From Allomyces arbusculus (lineage: Eukaryota > Blastocladiomycota > Blastocladiomycetes > Blastocladiales > Blastocladiaceae), in the NCBI GenBank assembly GCA_027604705.1, contig JADHYV010000001.1, positions 682,001 to 746,000 on the forward strand: a stretch of 64,000 nucleotides of DNA, read 5' to 3'. Each line of letters opens with the position of its first letter. Positions within the stretch are counted from its first letter, which is position 1. The position numbers and the translations under genes were made by a program. The notes under the pieces were generated by a model that worked only from the letters and a program-made list of their open reading frames with translations, made no database searches and was not told the origin of the DNA. Below are positions 46,486 to 58,105 of the stretch, piece after piece.

Positions 46486-48797
46486 ATGGCCGCCTACCCT
46501 CCTCAATCTCCGTCGCATCCCGACACCAACGGCCTTGCCAGAACGGAATTACGCGACGTCGCATCTACTCCCTCCACTACGAGCCATGGCGCTTTCAAGT
46601 CGGCAAAGCCGCCGCCTCGCGGACCGCGGACGCGTACTCTGCGGCAGCGCGTGCGCTGCGTGACCGTTCGTGGGACCGTATACGTGTCTTTATTGGCTGT
46701 CGTGTGGTGCTCGGTCGCCGTGGTCAAGTCCTCCATGTCACTTGCCGGCAGCGTCGAAGTTGGCCCCGACGTGGTTGTCGCGTCGACCGACGCGGCGCAA
46801 GTTGCCGACGCGGGAATTGTGCAGTTGCCGTCGATTGGCGATCTCGCTTGTGTCGTCGTGGTGCCCGTAAGCGCAGCCAAGGATTCTCGAGACGTTGAGT
46901 CAGGCGATAATTTTTCGCCCAATTCAATTGCGTCCGTTTCGCGGCTGGGTCTCGTCTACGGCGTCGTGCCGTCCGAGTCGCAAGAACGAGACGTGATCTT
47001 CTTTGCGCCAAAGGTGCGCAAGTCGCGAATTGCTCGCTTGTAAAGATATACCGATTCTGACGCTGCACATTGTCGCCGCTGCAGAATACCTGCCCTCCCT
47101 CGATTGACCCGCTGACGGCGATAGCCTCGGACGTCGTTTTTGTTGACCAGTGCTCGCCATCCGGGCCGCGCCGGGGGGACTTGCCGCGCATCGCGGCGAG
47201 CGGGTCCAACGACGAGCGCTTACAGCTCATTGCTGCCGTGCTCGGTTTTGCCGCGGCCCTTGTCTTGACCCGCACCAGTTTTGTGCCGACGCTGCGCGCC
47301 GACGTGATTCGTCGCCGTGGACCCGTTGCGAGTACCAGTGTCCGAAGCCGAGGCACCTCGGTGGTCAACGATCCGAGCCGCGTCTCCTCCACCGCGTGCG
47401 TCGCGGTACTCGACGTGAAGGCCACGAAGAAGCAGGACTCGGCGTTTATGGAACCGGACGCTCAACCCGACGCCAATATGCCCTCGAACGCTCGTTTGCC
47501 CGCGGTGCTTGACGATGTTACGCGTCAAACCGAATCCGTTGCAGTCGATCCGCTTCTTGCCGCGGTTGCTCTGCCGCAACCAGGAGGAGATGTGCAACAT
47601 GTGGTTGACAAGCAGCTCGTCGACGCTTGCTCCGCCATCGTTTGCCCTGTCATCGTCGCACCCCTTCAATTCGCGACTGGGAACCGCGCGCTCGACGCCC
47701 AGTATTACCGATCGATCTTTGAGGGCGGGCGGTTCGAGGACGAAGGTTGGAAGCTGCGGTACCTCGTGCGACGCGCGCGGCCGAACCAAGGCGCCACCAC
47801 GGTCTTCGACTGCTTTGATGTTCTTGACGCCAAGGTACGCGACCCTTGACGATTCGTGTGCGGATGAATTTCGATTGATGCCAGTCATTTCCATTTCCAG
47901 GCCGTCGTCGCGCACATTTCGCCGCGCTTCATGGCCCCGCCGCTCGAGCACTGGATCTCGACCGCTGGCACGCGCGATGGGGTTCTGCCGACTGCGCGGC
48001 TCATCAAAACGCCGCACACGGTCGTGCACATCACGCCGCCTTACGCGTTCACCTACGCTGAGTTGCTCGCCAAGTGGGCCGGCGCGATCCCGGAACTGCA
48101 CCTGTGGCGCATCATCTACGACGTGGCGCCCGTGCTCGCGACCATTCTCACCGCCAAACCCGCGGCACACGGTCACATCACGCTCGTTCTGACCGCCGAT
48201 CAAGGGTTCCTCGTTCGTGTCGTCCGATCGCGCGCAGAACCCGACGATAATGCACCTTTGCCAAAACTGGTGCACTACGTTGCGCATCAGCTCCTCTCGC
48301 CGCTCATGGGGACCGCCGCACGGTCGCGCCGTTTTGCGGCCGTGTTTGCGCTGCTCGCCACATGCCGCGACCAGCTGCCGGCCCTGCTTGCGGCGCGGCG
48401 CGAGGCCGAGCGCGTGATTGTCTCGGCACGGAATGGCGAGGCCGACCCGGACGCCCTGCGGTTTCCGACGGTCGCCGAGTCGGATTGGGCGGGCGATTGG
48501 GACGTTATACCGCTTGATGACGATGGGGTTACGACCGTATTGCCGCGCATGTCTCCGCCGCCGCGACCGGCCCGACGGTCGCTGGGCAGTCCGTCCAGTG
48601 GAAATCTGGTCGAGCAGCGACTGCGACGCAAGCGCGACCAGGTCGTGCAGGCGTGGTCGGTGCAGCGCGCGCTCGACCGGATTGTTGCGGAGCGTGACCA
48701 GGCGGTGCAACGGACTGCAGGCGTGGATGGAGCGAGGGGAGAGAAGGAGAATAAGGACTCGGGCAGCAGCAGCGGCACAGACTTGCAGGGGCACTAG
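46486..48797 (+). CDS. orphan two-span membrane protein
   Basis: Three exons, 46486-47013, 47085-47834 and 47901-48797, all phase 0, give 724 residues; introns are 71 and 66 nt. I do not recognise the family. A basic N-terminus (RGPRTRTLRQRVRC) precedes a hydrophobic helix (VYVSLLAVVWCSVAVV). A second helix (LQLIAAVLGFAAALVL) lies near residue 225, so the intervening part and the C-terminal 480 residues sit on opposite sides or a hairpin is formed. The C-terminal half contains IFEGGRFEDEGWKLRYLVRRAR, PPLEHWISTAGTRDGVL and a large Arg/Leu-rich helical region, with acidic DWAGDWDVIPLDDDG and a coiled-coil tail. The two joins are well supported because sense reading resumes in both. Confidence 0.7.
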
Positions 48798-48969
48798 AGG
48801 GATCAGACCGTAATTATATCTTATTCTCGGCTTTCGTCCAACATTGGTTTGGCTTCTTGCTTGATGCGACTTTGGGCGTCAGGGCTGCTCATAGTTGCTA
48901 AAACGGCTGGCCCCTCACTGTCCTGCGCTCGAATGTTAAGAGCAAAAGGGACGAGGCAGGACAATGGAT

Positions 48970-49366
48970 TCAATTGTGTCGAAACAGCTTTTTCCCGTAC
49001 CAATTCCAAATCAGAAAGAAAATGGAGACGGGCGCCATGAGCGGGATCAGGAGGCAAAAATACCAGTCGTCGCGGATCGCGTCGAGCCACTACAAAACGG
49101 CGAGTGTGCGAGTCAGGCACCCGTTCAATCATGCCGTGCGCATTATTCTCCTTTTCTCCACCGGGTTATCATCGACGGGATGGCCTATGGTGAAAGTTAC
49201 ACGGACTTACCCAGATGCCGGTTGCGGGCAAGACTTTTGAGAAGATGGCAGCGTAGAGGAATGCGACAGCGCCCAGCGCACACAAGACGACGACCAGCAT
49301 GGGTGGTAGGGGGCTGAATAGGGATTCGTCTAGGATCCGGGCGTGCAAATCGTGGATGGGCTTCAT
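48970..49366 (-). CDS. PIGY: PIG-Y-like subunit of GPI N-acetylglucosaminyltransferase
   Basis: Small ER membrane subunit of the enzyme that starts GPI-anchor synthesis. Exon 1, 49366-49211, encodes MKPIHDLHARILDESLFSPL and a first helix (MLVVVLCALGAVAFLYAA) ending in ATGIW at a GTAAGT donor. After a 121-nt intron, exon 2 (49089-48970) reads WLDAIRDDWYFCLL, then a second helix from LIPLMAPVSIFFLIW to the end WYGKKLFRHN. The terminal KLFRHN and the two-helix layout match PIG-Y; total 91 residues. The frame extends upstream to 49450, giving 119 residues if that Met is used. The second exon is too short to be seen as an isolated frame. Confidence 0.8.
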
Positions 49367-49700
49367 GTCGCTCGTCTTGCAGGCGCCAGCATCCTGAGTG
49401 GTGGTCGTGCGTGGTGAGCTCGACCGGACGCGTCGGCCGCGGCGGTTCATTTGAGGCCCGAAAAAGCGGAGAATGCGGCAAGTATTGGTCTTGGACAGTT
49501 TGGCTGTTGTCGGCTGGAGATGGAAAGTTCTCTGACGATGGGAAATCTTGGTTGAGTAGCTTGGCCGTTGATCGTCCGAAAAAAGGCAAAAGCTCGTCCG
49601 CCTCCTGTCCTCGCTGTCCTGCCAGAGCCATCATAGACACGCAACTCTTGCTGCAAGATCCTCTGGCCGATCGAGCAACACAGTCGCAGCAATCTTCACG

Positions 49701-50092
49701 ATGAGCTCGACCTCGCCTGTTGGCCGCGCATCCCCCGATGACCCCATCGTAACGCCCGCACCCGAACCAGGCGTGATTGATGTGCTCAAGGTCGGTGGCT
49801 TCCCTGCACGACAAGGATTACGACGCAACGAGCCCAACCGACCTGACCAACTTGATCGCGACAGAGCCTGAAAACCGACGACTTCAAGAAGGTCGGGGAA
49901 GTCCCGTGTGCCCGCTCGGCGCTTCTCTACGGAATTGGCATTGGATTCGGCGCCGGCGCGCTGCGGTTTGCGTTCCGCGGCTCGGTCCTGTCCGCGTCCA
50001 ACTATGCCGTCGCCACGTTCTGCGCCGTCTCGGCCCTGAGCTGGTGCGTTGGCTTGCTCTCCACAGGGTGGAGATGGAAGACTGGGTCCTGA
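49701..50092 (+). CDS. COX20: COX20-like cytochrome c oxidase assembly factor
   Basis: Inner-membrane chaperone of Cox2. Exon 1 (49701-49790) encodes MSSTSPVGRASPDDP to VIDVLK; a 74-nt intron follows; exon 2 (49865-50092) encodes SLKTDDFKKVGEVPCARSAL then LYGIGIGFGAGALRFAFRG and SASNYAVATFCAVSAL. The motif VPCARSALLYG is the COX20 signature and two membrane helices follow. The C-terminus (SWCVGLLSTGWRWKTGS) is shorter and less charged than usual, so a further exon may have been missed. Divergent from PIG-Y, whose start is 335 bases away (251 if the longer form is used). Confidence 0.75.
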
Positions 50093-50642
50093 CGTTTGCG
50101 TCCACCATGGTCTAGGGAGGTTTGCCGGTGGCAGATGCAGCGCAGCAGTATCCCGAAAACGGTCATTGTCCCGCCGGGCAGCCAGCACCGCGACGAGTAA
50201 AGTTGCGCGAGCGGAGACAGTGTATAGTCTGATCAAATGCTTCACACCACGTTTCTTGGATGGTTTTCACGCACGAGTTGAACGGCTGAACGAACATCAC
50301 AGGCCGCCTTCTGGCAGCGACGTGTTTACTTGATCGGGCAGGCCGCGATTCGAATGCGAACAACGCTCGCTGGCAGAACGAATCCAAGTGACTTGAGCCA
50401 GGCATTCTTTTAGGGCATTTCAACGCCTCGTCACAACCAGAACCACGTCATGTTTCGCAAGATGTCAATAACAATCACTTCACGAATTATCCCATCACCC
50501 ACCTGCACATCCAGCATTCGACAACGCTCTCGTCGCCGCCCTCGCCCGTCAGCCCTGAATCTAAGCGCAAGAGCCAACTCCCCGCCATGCAAAGCTGACT
50601 TCGGCAAGCGATCCACTCCCCATCGCCACAAGTATCAGCGCA
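50093..50642. other. intergenic, no gene seen
   Basis: 550 bases between COX20 and the F-box/LRR gene, both plus strand. It may hold a missing COX20 exon or the first exon of the next gene, whose start is not resolved. Confidence 0.4.
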
Positions 50643-51958
50643 GTGTCGCCACCAACGCTTGCCGCCCTCCCCACCAACATCCTGTGTTTGATCACCTCGT
50701 TCATTCTTGCCACCAACCCACAAGACGACCTTGTCGGCGGCCATGTCCGCGTGCACTCGCCAACAGCGCGCACACTTGACGCGCTCTCCCGCGTGTGCCA
50801 TGCTTGGCGTGCTGCTATCAACCTCGTGCTGCCAGGCTGCGACATCCATCTCAGCTGCGATCTCACTCTCGACTTTCAGTCCCCGCTCGACCGGCCGTGT
50901 GCAGAGGCAGTCCCAATACCACAGCCCGATTCAAATGCATTGGACAGTTGCTATTGATGGGGACGGCCAAGAGCCTGATGCAGCACCATCATTGCTTTCG
51001 AGGAAACGATCCCAGTGCCTGCACTCACGACGTGGGTGACGTTTGCCAACCTGAAGCAAATGCGAATCACTGACTCGCTTGCCACCGGTAATGCGTCGCA
51101 TATGCTTGCGCCGCAGCTCCGAAGTCTTACGTTAGACCTGCATCGAAGCGACAATCTGGTCCCAGACGTGCCCTGGTCGTCTCTCACGGCTATGGCGATC
51201 TATCGCGACCAGAACATGGCCATGCTTCGCATGAACGCGGCCATTTTGACGGCTTGCCAAATCTCACACATCTGCAGTTGACGCACAGTATTCTCTGGGT
51301 TGACGGCGTGGCCCCAACACTAGTATCCATGGAAAATCTCCGTACTGAGACGGTGGAGACGTTTGCCAAGCTCCCAGATCACGCTTTGCCTGCGCTCAAA
51401 ACGCTCCATGCCGGCCACCCGGTATTCCGCCCGTCGTTGCGGTCAGTGCCAGTCGCGTGCATGTTGACCTTGCAGAGCGTCTCGGCCCGAATTCACCCAC
51501 GGCTGGTCGAGTCGCTAGCGCGCATGCGGCACCTCAAATCGATTGACGCCAAGTACATAGATCTCGACGGTAATGTGCCCCTGAAAGAGTGGCAGCTCGA
51601 GTACGTGCCCGGAAACCCGGTATGGGCTGTGATTCCAAAGACGGTGTGCAAGGGCGACCGGGTTGCGCGCAAGATCGTGGTCATGGTAGTGGCCGCTGTT
51701 GACGACATGAAGTGTATGGTTCATGACATTATGGGCGTCGCATGCTGGTGCTTTTGTGATTGCGGGCTGGAGCCGATCAAGTACAAACATTGGGTGCCGC
51801 CAGTCAAGTCGTTGGACGTAGAGGTGCTACTTCAAGTCAGTGCGGGCGTGGAAATGTGCGAGCGCGTGCAACAGATGTTTGACGAGGAGGTGGAGAAGGC
51901 CAAGTTTGTTGGACGTGTGACGGCGGTTGACGACGTTGCATTGGATCGTGAAATTTAA
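50643..51958 (+). pseudogene. F-box/LRR-like gene with probable frameshift
   Basis: The N-terminal part has an F-box-like segment: LAALPTNILCLITSFI, then LDALSRVCHAWRAAINLVLP. The rest looks like degenerate leucine-rich repeats (FANLKQMRITDSL, APQLRSLTLDL, FDGLPNLTHLQLTH, MRHLKSIDAKYIDL), giving an SCF-type adaptor if expressed. Stops near 50955 and 50976 are probably inside an intron of about 90 bases. At 51245-51248 the sense frame shifts by one base with no room for an intron. One extra T in the short T run there would join AAI to FDGLPNL. It could be a recent pseudogene, a polymorphism or a sequence error. No upstream ATG in frame was found; the given start is the first GTG and is only a limit. 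Confidence 0.55.
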
Positions 51959-52416
51959 GAGGAAGTACTGAGACCTGGGTGGTGAACATGCTTGTTGGTC
52001 CGCGGCCGCATAATTGGTGGGTGTGCCATAGCGGGCTTGTGCATGAGGTACATTGATCTCAAAAATCGTCGAGAATGCGTGTCGTCGCAGCGGCAGTCGC
52101 AATGACGTGACAGGTGGCCGGGCTGATACATTGAGACAGCAACACTCCGTTGAACCAAACCATTCATGGGCCTGAATCATTGCTGCTCGACATCTGAGTT
52201 TGACCCCCTCTCCCCCTGTTGACTCCTGTTGAGGGAGAATGTGCGTCTGTTCAAGCCTTTTCAGCGCCACGTCCAAAACAGTTGCAACCACTCCCCCATC
52301 CAGCAACGGCTGATGTTCCGTCGCGCCCAAATATTTAGTTCCTTGATGGCAGATACATACAAAAAACAATCGACAAGACGCGAATCCCATCTGACAAAAC
52401 TCATGGACCCTTTCGT
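51959..52416. other. convergent intergenic region, no gene seen
   Basis: 458 bases between the F-box/LRR stop and the RDD-like stop. Lower in GC than the flanks; no gene. Confidence 0.5.
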
Positions 52417-54084
52417 CTAATGCCCACCAATCGTCGACCCCGTCAACCGGCTTCGTGACAAGAGCTCATAATCCGCGTCCGACATGTCGAGCGGCGGCGT
52501 GGTGGTCCCATAGTACAATGCACTATGCGGCGGTGAAACGGGCTCCTCGTCGTCTGGGTCCGGGTACGACGACGCGCGCGATCGCGGCGACGACGGGGTC
52601 GACGACGATGCCGGCGAATGTGTGCTGTCGACGAACGACGCGCGCGAGTAGGCGGCCGTATAGAACTGCGCCGGGCCAAACGAGTGCATGTCGTCACGGT
52701 CCAGTTCACTGCCCGACTCGTCGTCATCGTCGTCGCTCAAATCGCGGCGGGTGGGCGGCACGGGCACGCCACGGACCGGGCGCGGATCGGCGGCCTCAGT
52801 CGCAACGGGACCCGCGAGGAACGACCGGGTCAAATCGTGCGATGCTGGCGGCATGCTGCGGTCGGCAGCGGAAGGCGTCGGCATGCTGCGATCGACCTGC
52901 ACCATCCTTGTTGGCAACGGCGCAATTTGCGGTACGTCGGTCGTCAAAGTCGGGACCTGGAAGGAGACGTTGCCCGCGGACGAGATCTCGCCCGAAGTGG
53001 CCCACCGCAGCAGCACCTCCTCGTCAACGACTTGCACGCCCATCCACCGGTCCCACGCGGTACGGCCGTCCCAGACACCGCTCGGCGCCGTCATGTACCG
53101 GATGAAGGTCGTGCCGGCCCACGTCAGCGAGGCGAGTGGGCCGAGCGCCGAGAGCATGAGCCGGAGCGAGTTGTGCGTGATGAGCGAATAGGTATCAACA
53201 TCGTGCAAGTGCGCAGTCGACATTTGCTCGACGACGGCGGTTTGCTGCTGCTGGAGGAAGGCGGCCGTGGAAGCGTCGACGCTCAGCACGCCCGGGTCGG
53301 TGGCCGGCGCAAACTGGTTGTTGACGAGATGAGCAATACCGGGACTGAGCACAACTTGGCGCGTGAGCCAGCGGCCGGGCGACGGGAGACCAAACGGAGC
53401 GAGCCAGATATCACGACCTGAAAGAATGGCATGAAGACGGTTAGCCGGTCATCTAAGTGCCTTGTGGAGGCAACCATGACGCATACCGAGCCAAAGACCA
53501 GCCGATACGGTCGACTGCAGCCCGGTGCCCTTGAACATAGTCGCGAGCGACGCGACCACCATCGAATCAATTGCCCACGCCGCAACGCGGCGTGTCAACG
53601 ACGGTGCCGGGAACGGGAGCGAGTCGAGCGCGCGCACGCCGGCTCCACCCGTCTGCTGGGAAATGGTCGCCGACACGGACTGGACCTGCTGGAGCGTCTG
53701 CACAGCAACGTGCGCGGCCTGCGACGCCGCCGCCGTGACGGCGGCGGCCTGTGCGGCCTGCGCTTGCGCGAGCTGCGGGTCTTGCGATCCACGACCCGAA
53801 GTCAGCGCCGATACGGCAGCTGTTGCGAGTTGGCCAAGCGCAGCCTCAGCCGTCTCGGCCGTAATGCGGAACCCGCCACTGGCACTGCCTTCGACAGCAG
53901 GTTGCGGCGGCGGCGGCGGGCCCGTCCATACCGGTAGACGCCGCGTAGCGAAAAGAGCGTAGCGGTTGGCACGAGCGCGTCGCTTGGCCGGCGGCGCGAC
54001 GACGTTGGCCGCAGCAACGACCCCGGCGCGCGCCGAGTCGTAGACAAACGACCCGGCAATGATCAGAGCAATGAGGAATGTCAT
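52417..54084 (-). CDS. RDD-like membrane protein
   Basis: Exons 54084-53487 and 53417-52417 with a 69-nt phase-1 intron give 532 residues. It starts with a signal-like helix (MTFLIALIIAGSFVYDSARA), then a Pro-rich and Gln/Ala-rich segment. A stretch PSLTRRVAAWAIDSMVVASLATMFKG resembles the R..A..ID start of an RDD domain, as in FAM8A1; after splicing GLWLGRDIWLAPFGLPSPGRWLTRQVV could be its second motif. Another helix (LRLMLSALGPLASLTWAGTTF) follows. The C-terminal 200 residues are disordered, Ser/Pro/Asp-rich. FAM8A1 relates to ER-associated degradation, but assigning that role here would be guesswork. The gene is convincing; the domain call is tentative. Confidence 0.6.
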
Positions 54085-55001
54085 CTTGCCGCCGTGGTGA
54101 CGGGGAAATGTGCGAGGACACGCGGACGTGAGCTTGCGGTCGAACGGCAGGACGGCGCTCCTGCCGCAGTTCAGGCGCGTGGCAAGTTAAAACTGGGTGG
54201 AGAACGTGTTGAAGTACTTGTCGCGTCAGGCCTTGACTCGTTACTGTTGGTGCATGGTCTTGTTGTTGCAAGAGGAGCAAATGAGATGCGGTCGTTGCCG
54301 TTGTCGTTGTCGAAGTTCGGTCAGCAGGGACGGCCAGTGCCGGGGCCTGACGTGGAGGGAGTGGCGCAGCCAGCTGGCAACGAGCCATGCGACCGCACAT
54401 GATCAGGACGCGATCACGCGTTTTGTAGCTTCCAGCAGCAACTTGCAACGACCAGCTGCAAATTGCAACGACCAGTGAGTTGCAACCACCACCACCTTCT
54501 CGGGCCGTTCTCGAGCGCCTCGAACAGATGTTACAAGAACACGTCCTGTGCGCCACTTGTGCCCAAATTAGTCCCAAATTTGCAACGCCGCCCACCTGAA
54601 ACGCCGCAGACTTCTGCAAAACTACTTTCAGAAATTGTCGGCGAATCAGCGCGAAACTTGGTTTTTCCCGTCGGAAATTCGCTCACGAAAAAACCGAGCG
54701 TCGACCCAAAACGTTGGAGAGGGCAAGAACCGTTGGCGTAAGTCCACAGAACCATGAACAAATCCTGTACAGGGGCTCGAATACAACAGCAAACCGGATT
54801 TTACACGCGTTTGGCCCTCTGACAGGTCACAAGCAGTCCTTGAATTCGATGGCCGGGTTGTGCTGCTCGCTGGCCCATTCTATTTCTCCACGCACCACGA
54901 CCAGTCGCGGCCAAGCCAAAGTCTGCCGTCGACCGGCACACGATAAATTCGCTCATTTTGGGCCATAGACGAACCTTCACCTAACAATTGCGCTGATCCT
55001 C
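54085..55001. other. divergent intergenic region, no gene seen
   Basis: 917 bases between the starts of the RDD-like gene (-) and the secreted-protein gene (+). A small cluster of TTGCAAC words lies at about 54440-54490, with another at 54577. No gene found. Confidence 0.45.
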
Positions 55002-57046
55002 ATGCATTTCTCGACGTCGTCCGTGCCGGCGCTCCTGGTTGCGGCCCTGGCCTTGTTCGTCGCGTGGGCTGACGCTGCTGGCGTCCACGGCACGAAAAAA
55101 TGCCACAAGCCCGGATCGGCCGCGCCCAAGGCCGTGCGCGAGATCCCGCTCGCGATTCCCAAAGACCAATTTGTCGTGGCCCCCTCGCACCCGGGCGACG
55201 ACGCGTTCAAGCTCAAGCTGGGCCCCAACGGCGAGTACATGGGCGCAACGCGCGGCGCCAAGCAGGTCGACCCAATCCGTATGCGCACCGTCCCCGTGCC
55301 GCGCAAGTCGTACGAGCCGCGCACGCAAATCAAGGCCGCGTACGTCGCACCCGTCGCGCCGCACCAGAGCCTGACCCAAAAGTCGGGCGTCGCTATCGCC
55401 GATTGCCAGTTTCAAACGGCCAAGCCGATGCTCAACTTAGGTGCGATCTTCTTCGTGATAGGGCGCTGCCATTTCACGGTGTTCAAGTCACTGACTGTTG
55501 TCCACCCGCTGCCTGGTGAGTGACAGATAATTATGTGCAAATCAAGTTGATTCAGTGCGCCGGCAACACGGTCACAATTAAGTTTGACGGCGACGCGTCG
55601 GCCGCCAAGGCGCAGGCCGAGTGGACCACGCACGCGAAGCTTGCCGTCATGATCGGTGCCGAGTGGAAGTGCGGCGGCAAGGACACGACCGCGTTCCGGC
55701 ACGTGCAAGCCGTAGCCACGACGCACAACACGCTTGTTCTCACGACCGAGGAGGCCACGAGTGACGAGCTGGTTCAGGACTATGCGATCGAGGTCAACCA
55801 GTACGACGACGTGGCTGGCGAGCAGGAACTGCGCAAGCGCGGCCTGTTCAACTGGTCCAAGGGCAAGGTCTGGCCGTGGCCGCTCTACGTCAACTACGAC
55901 AAGGCGACCGAGCAGCCCGCCAAGCACGACATTGCGCTCTTGACGACGCCGTGGGCCGGCGCGCACTGCATCGACTGCTATGTCAAGGGCGAGGCCGCGC
56001 TCAAGATTCGCGTCACCGGCTCAGTCATAGTCGTCAAGACGTATGAGATTGAGCTGTCGGGCGAGCTCAAGGCCAACTTCGACCTGCTACTCTCGATATA
56101 CCAGACGGCGAGCACCGACCTCTACCGCGTGCCGCTCTGGACGCTGCCGCTGAACCCCGTCGCTGTGCCGGGCGTGTTCAGTCTCGGCCCGGAACTGCGC
56201 TTGATTGCCGCGATTTCATACGGGTCCGACGAGCAGCTCGACTTCACGACCGGGTTCGACTTGAATCTGCCGCTCAAGTGGACCATGGCCTCTGACAATG
56301 GCCTGTTCGGCAAACCCAAGTTCACGTCGTCGTTTGAGCCGGCGTTCAACTACCACCCGGTCACGACGTCGCAAGACTTCAGCGTGCGCGTCGCGGCGCA
56401 CCTGATCCCAGAGTTTGGTGTCACAATCGCGATACTGTCCATGACCGCCTTCTCGCTCGATTTCGGTGTCGACAATGCGCTCGGCGTCCAGCTGTCGCGC
56501 GGCAAGTACGCCGACCTACAGTGCCCTGACGGTACTGGGATCGGCCTCCTGCTCTACCGCCAGCACGACGTCGATTTTGCCGTGCGATCGCCGATTCTCA
56601 ACAAGAAATACACGCTCTGGTCGTCGGGCCGCCGCGCGCTGCCGTGCCCGAACAATGCGTGCAATAGGTGCATTGGTGGGAGCAAGAAGAACGCGACCGC
56701 GGCCCTCATGCCCGCGGCCGTGGCGGAGACGGCGTCGACCGCGGCCTTTTCGTCGACAGCGTCGGCATCGAGTTCCACCGCGACCACCGCAACGACGATC
56801 TCGGGCTTGTCCACGACGGCGCCAACAGTCGCGACCGCTTCGACGTCCACGCCCGAATCGCTCGCGACGACGGCCACGTCAACCCTGTCGCGCGCGACCA
56901 TTACGTCGATCTCACCCACGAGTATCGCGACGCCCACGCCTGTTGGTGCGGCACCTGTCTCCACCAGCACCACGACCCAAATGCCGGCCCGAACCAGTCC
57001 CGACCCGCATGCCAAGGTTGTGCTATCCGCCCACGAGTCGATCTAG
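55002..57046 (+). CDS. secreted Ser/Thr-rich protein
   Basis: Exons 55002-55440 and 55527-57046, joined by an 86-nt intron, give 652 residues. A signal peptide (MHFSTSSVPALLVAALALFVAWADA) is clear. The central part, rich in beta-strand-like sequence, includes WNWSKGK-like NWSKGKVWPWPLYVNYDKAT, HCIDCYVKGEAALKIRV and FDLNLPLKWTMASDN; Cys pairs (HCIDC, CPNNACNRC) suggest disulphides. Fungal secreted proteins with a similar WPLYVNYD-Cys-Cys pattern exist (DUF7223-like), which I offer only as a possibility. The last 140 residues are Ser/Thr/Ala-rich, a likely O-glycosylated stalk; no hydrophobic end is present, so a GPI anchor is not supported. Confidence 0.75.
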
Positions 57047-57301
57047 CCTGGCTGTGTGTCGCAGCAGGCTTTGTGCCGCGTTATTTTGAGAGCAACGGTT
57101 TTTGGGCAATCAATAGACATCGCTAACATTTTATGCTGCGAGCCTGAGCCTCCGTTCTCAGTTCGATCGCTCAGAACCACTATTTTATGTCCGATACGTC
57201 CAAAACCAGATCGTTGTGATGATAAACACCCCATCGCTCATGCTCTCCGCGGCCGTCGTCTCCAGCCGCGACTCCTCAACGCCGTGAACTAGCGCGGGAC
57301 C

Positions 57302-58105
57302 TTAAAGGTGGGCGAGCACTTTCTCGTGGATCTCAGTCATCTTGGCCTTGTCATACGACTTGATGTCCCACCCGACGCCGAGCCCGTCGCTGCCGCGGCG
57401 CGGGATAATGTGGAAGTGCACGTGCGGGACAAACTGGTGCGCGGCCTTGCCGTTGTTCTACAGGTCGCACATCGGCACGATGACGTGTGAGAATACCGCG
57501 ACTAGGCGGAGAAGAAAGATCAAGTCCACGCGCACCTGCAGGATGTTGTAGTCGGTCATGCCCGTGCCCTTGCGCAGCGCCTCAACGACCTGCTTGGTCG
57601 CGGGCAGGATCTCGGCGAGCGAGTCGGCGGGGATGTCGTGGAGGAACTCGCCGTGGTCTAGTTGGGTCTCGGGTCGGTTAGTGTCGCGAATGACGCGTTT
57701 CGGCATCATTTTAGCCGCTAAACGTACGCTTCGGGATCACGAGCTGCAAGAGGGCCGATCGACGCGATTCTTATCAGAAATGGTTCATGACCGCGTCGGC
57801 ACGCGCATGAAAGCGCATTTCGATGAATTTCCGTACCGCGTGGCCCTCTGAGAGCGGGCCGATGTCTATTGGGAGCCATCAACAGCGATCGATACCTGGT
57901 CAGATCCATTTCAACGCTGGCCCGCACCTGGCGCCGGCCCCGTTCTTAGTCCTGTCGCGAATGCTCACTGAGCAAAAATTGATGGCTTATGGCTGCGATT
58001 CATACCGAGAAACGCGTAGACCTTCTCAGTCTCAAGGAGCTTCAAGGACGGGATCTCCTTGCGGATGATCTTGCAGAAGATGCAGTTCGCGGCGGCAGCG
58101 GCCAT
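57302..58105 (-). CDS. HINT1: HINT-type histidine-triad nucleotide hydrolase
   Basis: Hydrolyses purine nucleoside phosphoramidates. Five exons, 58105-58006 (100 nt), 57865-57837 (29), 57743-57728 (16), 57657-57536 (122) and 57457-57302 (156), sum to 141 codons. Joined reading gives CIFCKIIRKEIPSLKLLETEKVYAFL, then DIGPLSEGHA, then LVIPKHHGEFLHDIP, then NNGKAAHQFVPHVHFHIIPRRG. The histidine triad HVHFHIIP and the zinc-type CxxC start are present. Two exons are micro-exons, but both junctions are canonical GT-AG and both restore the family sequence. It is convergent with the secreted protein gene and divergent from QCR2. Confidence 0.93.

Noticed and set aside
57718-57927. Short minus-strand frame as a separate small gene
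   Set aside because: It overlaps the HINT micro-exons in the wrong frame and mostly covers introns.
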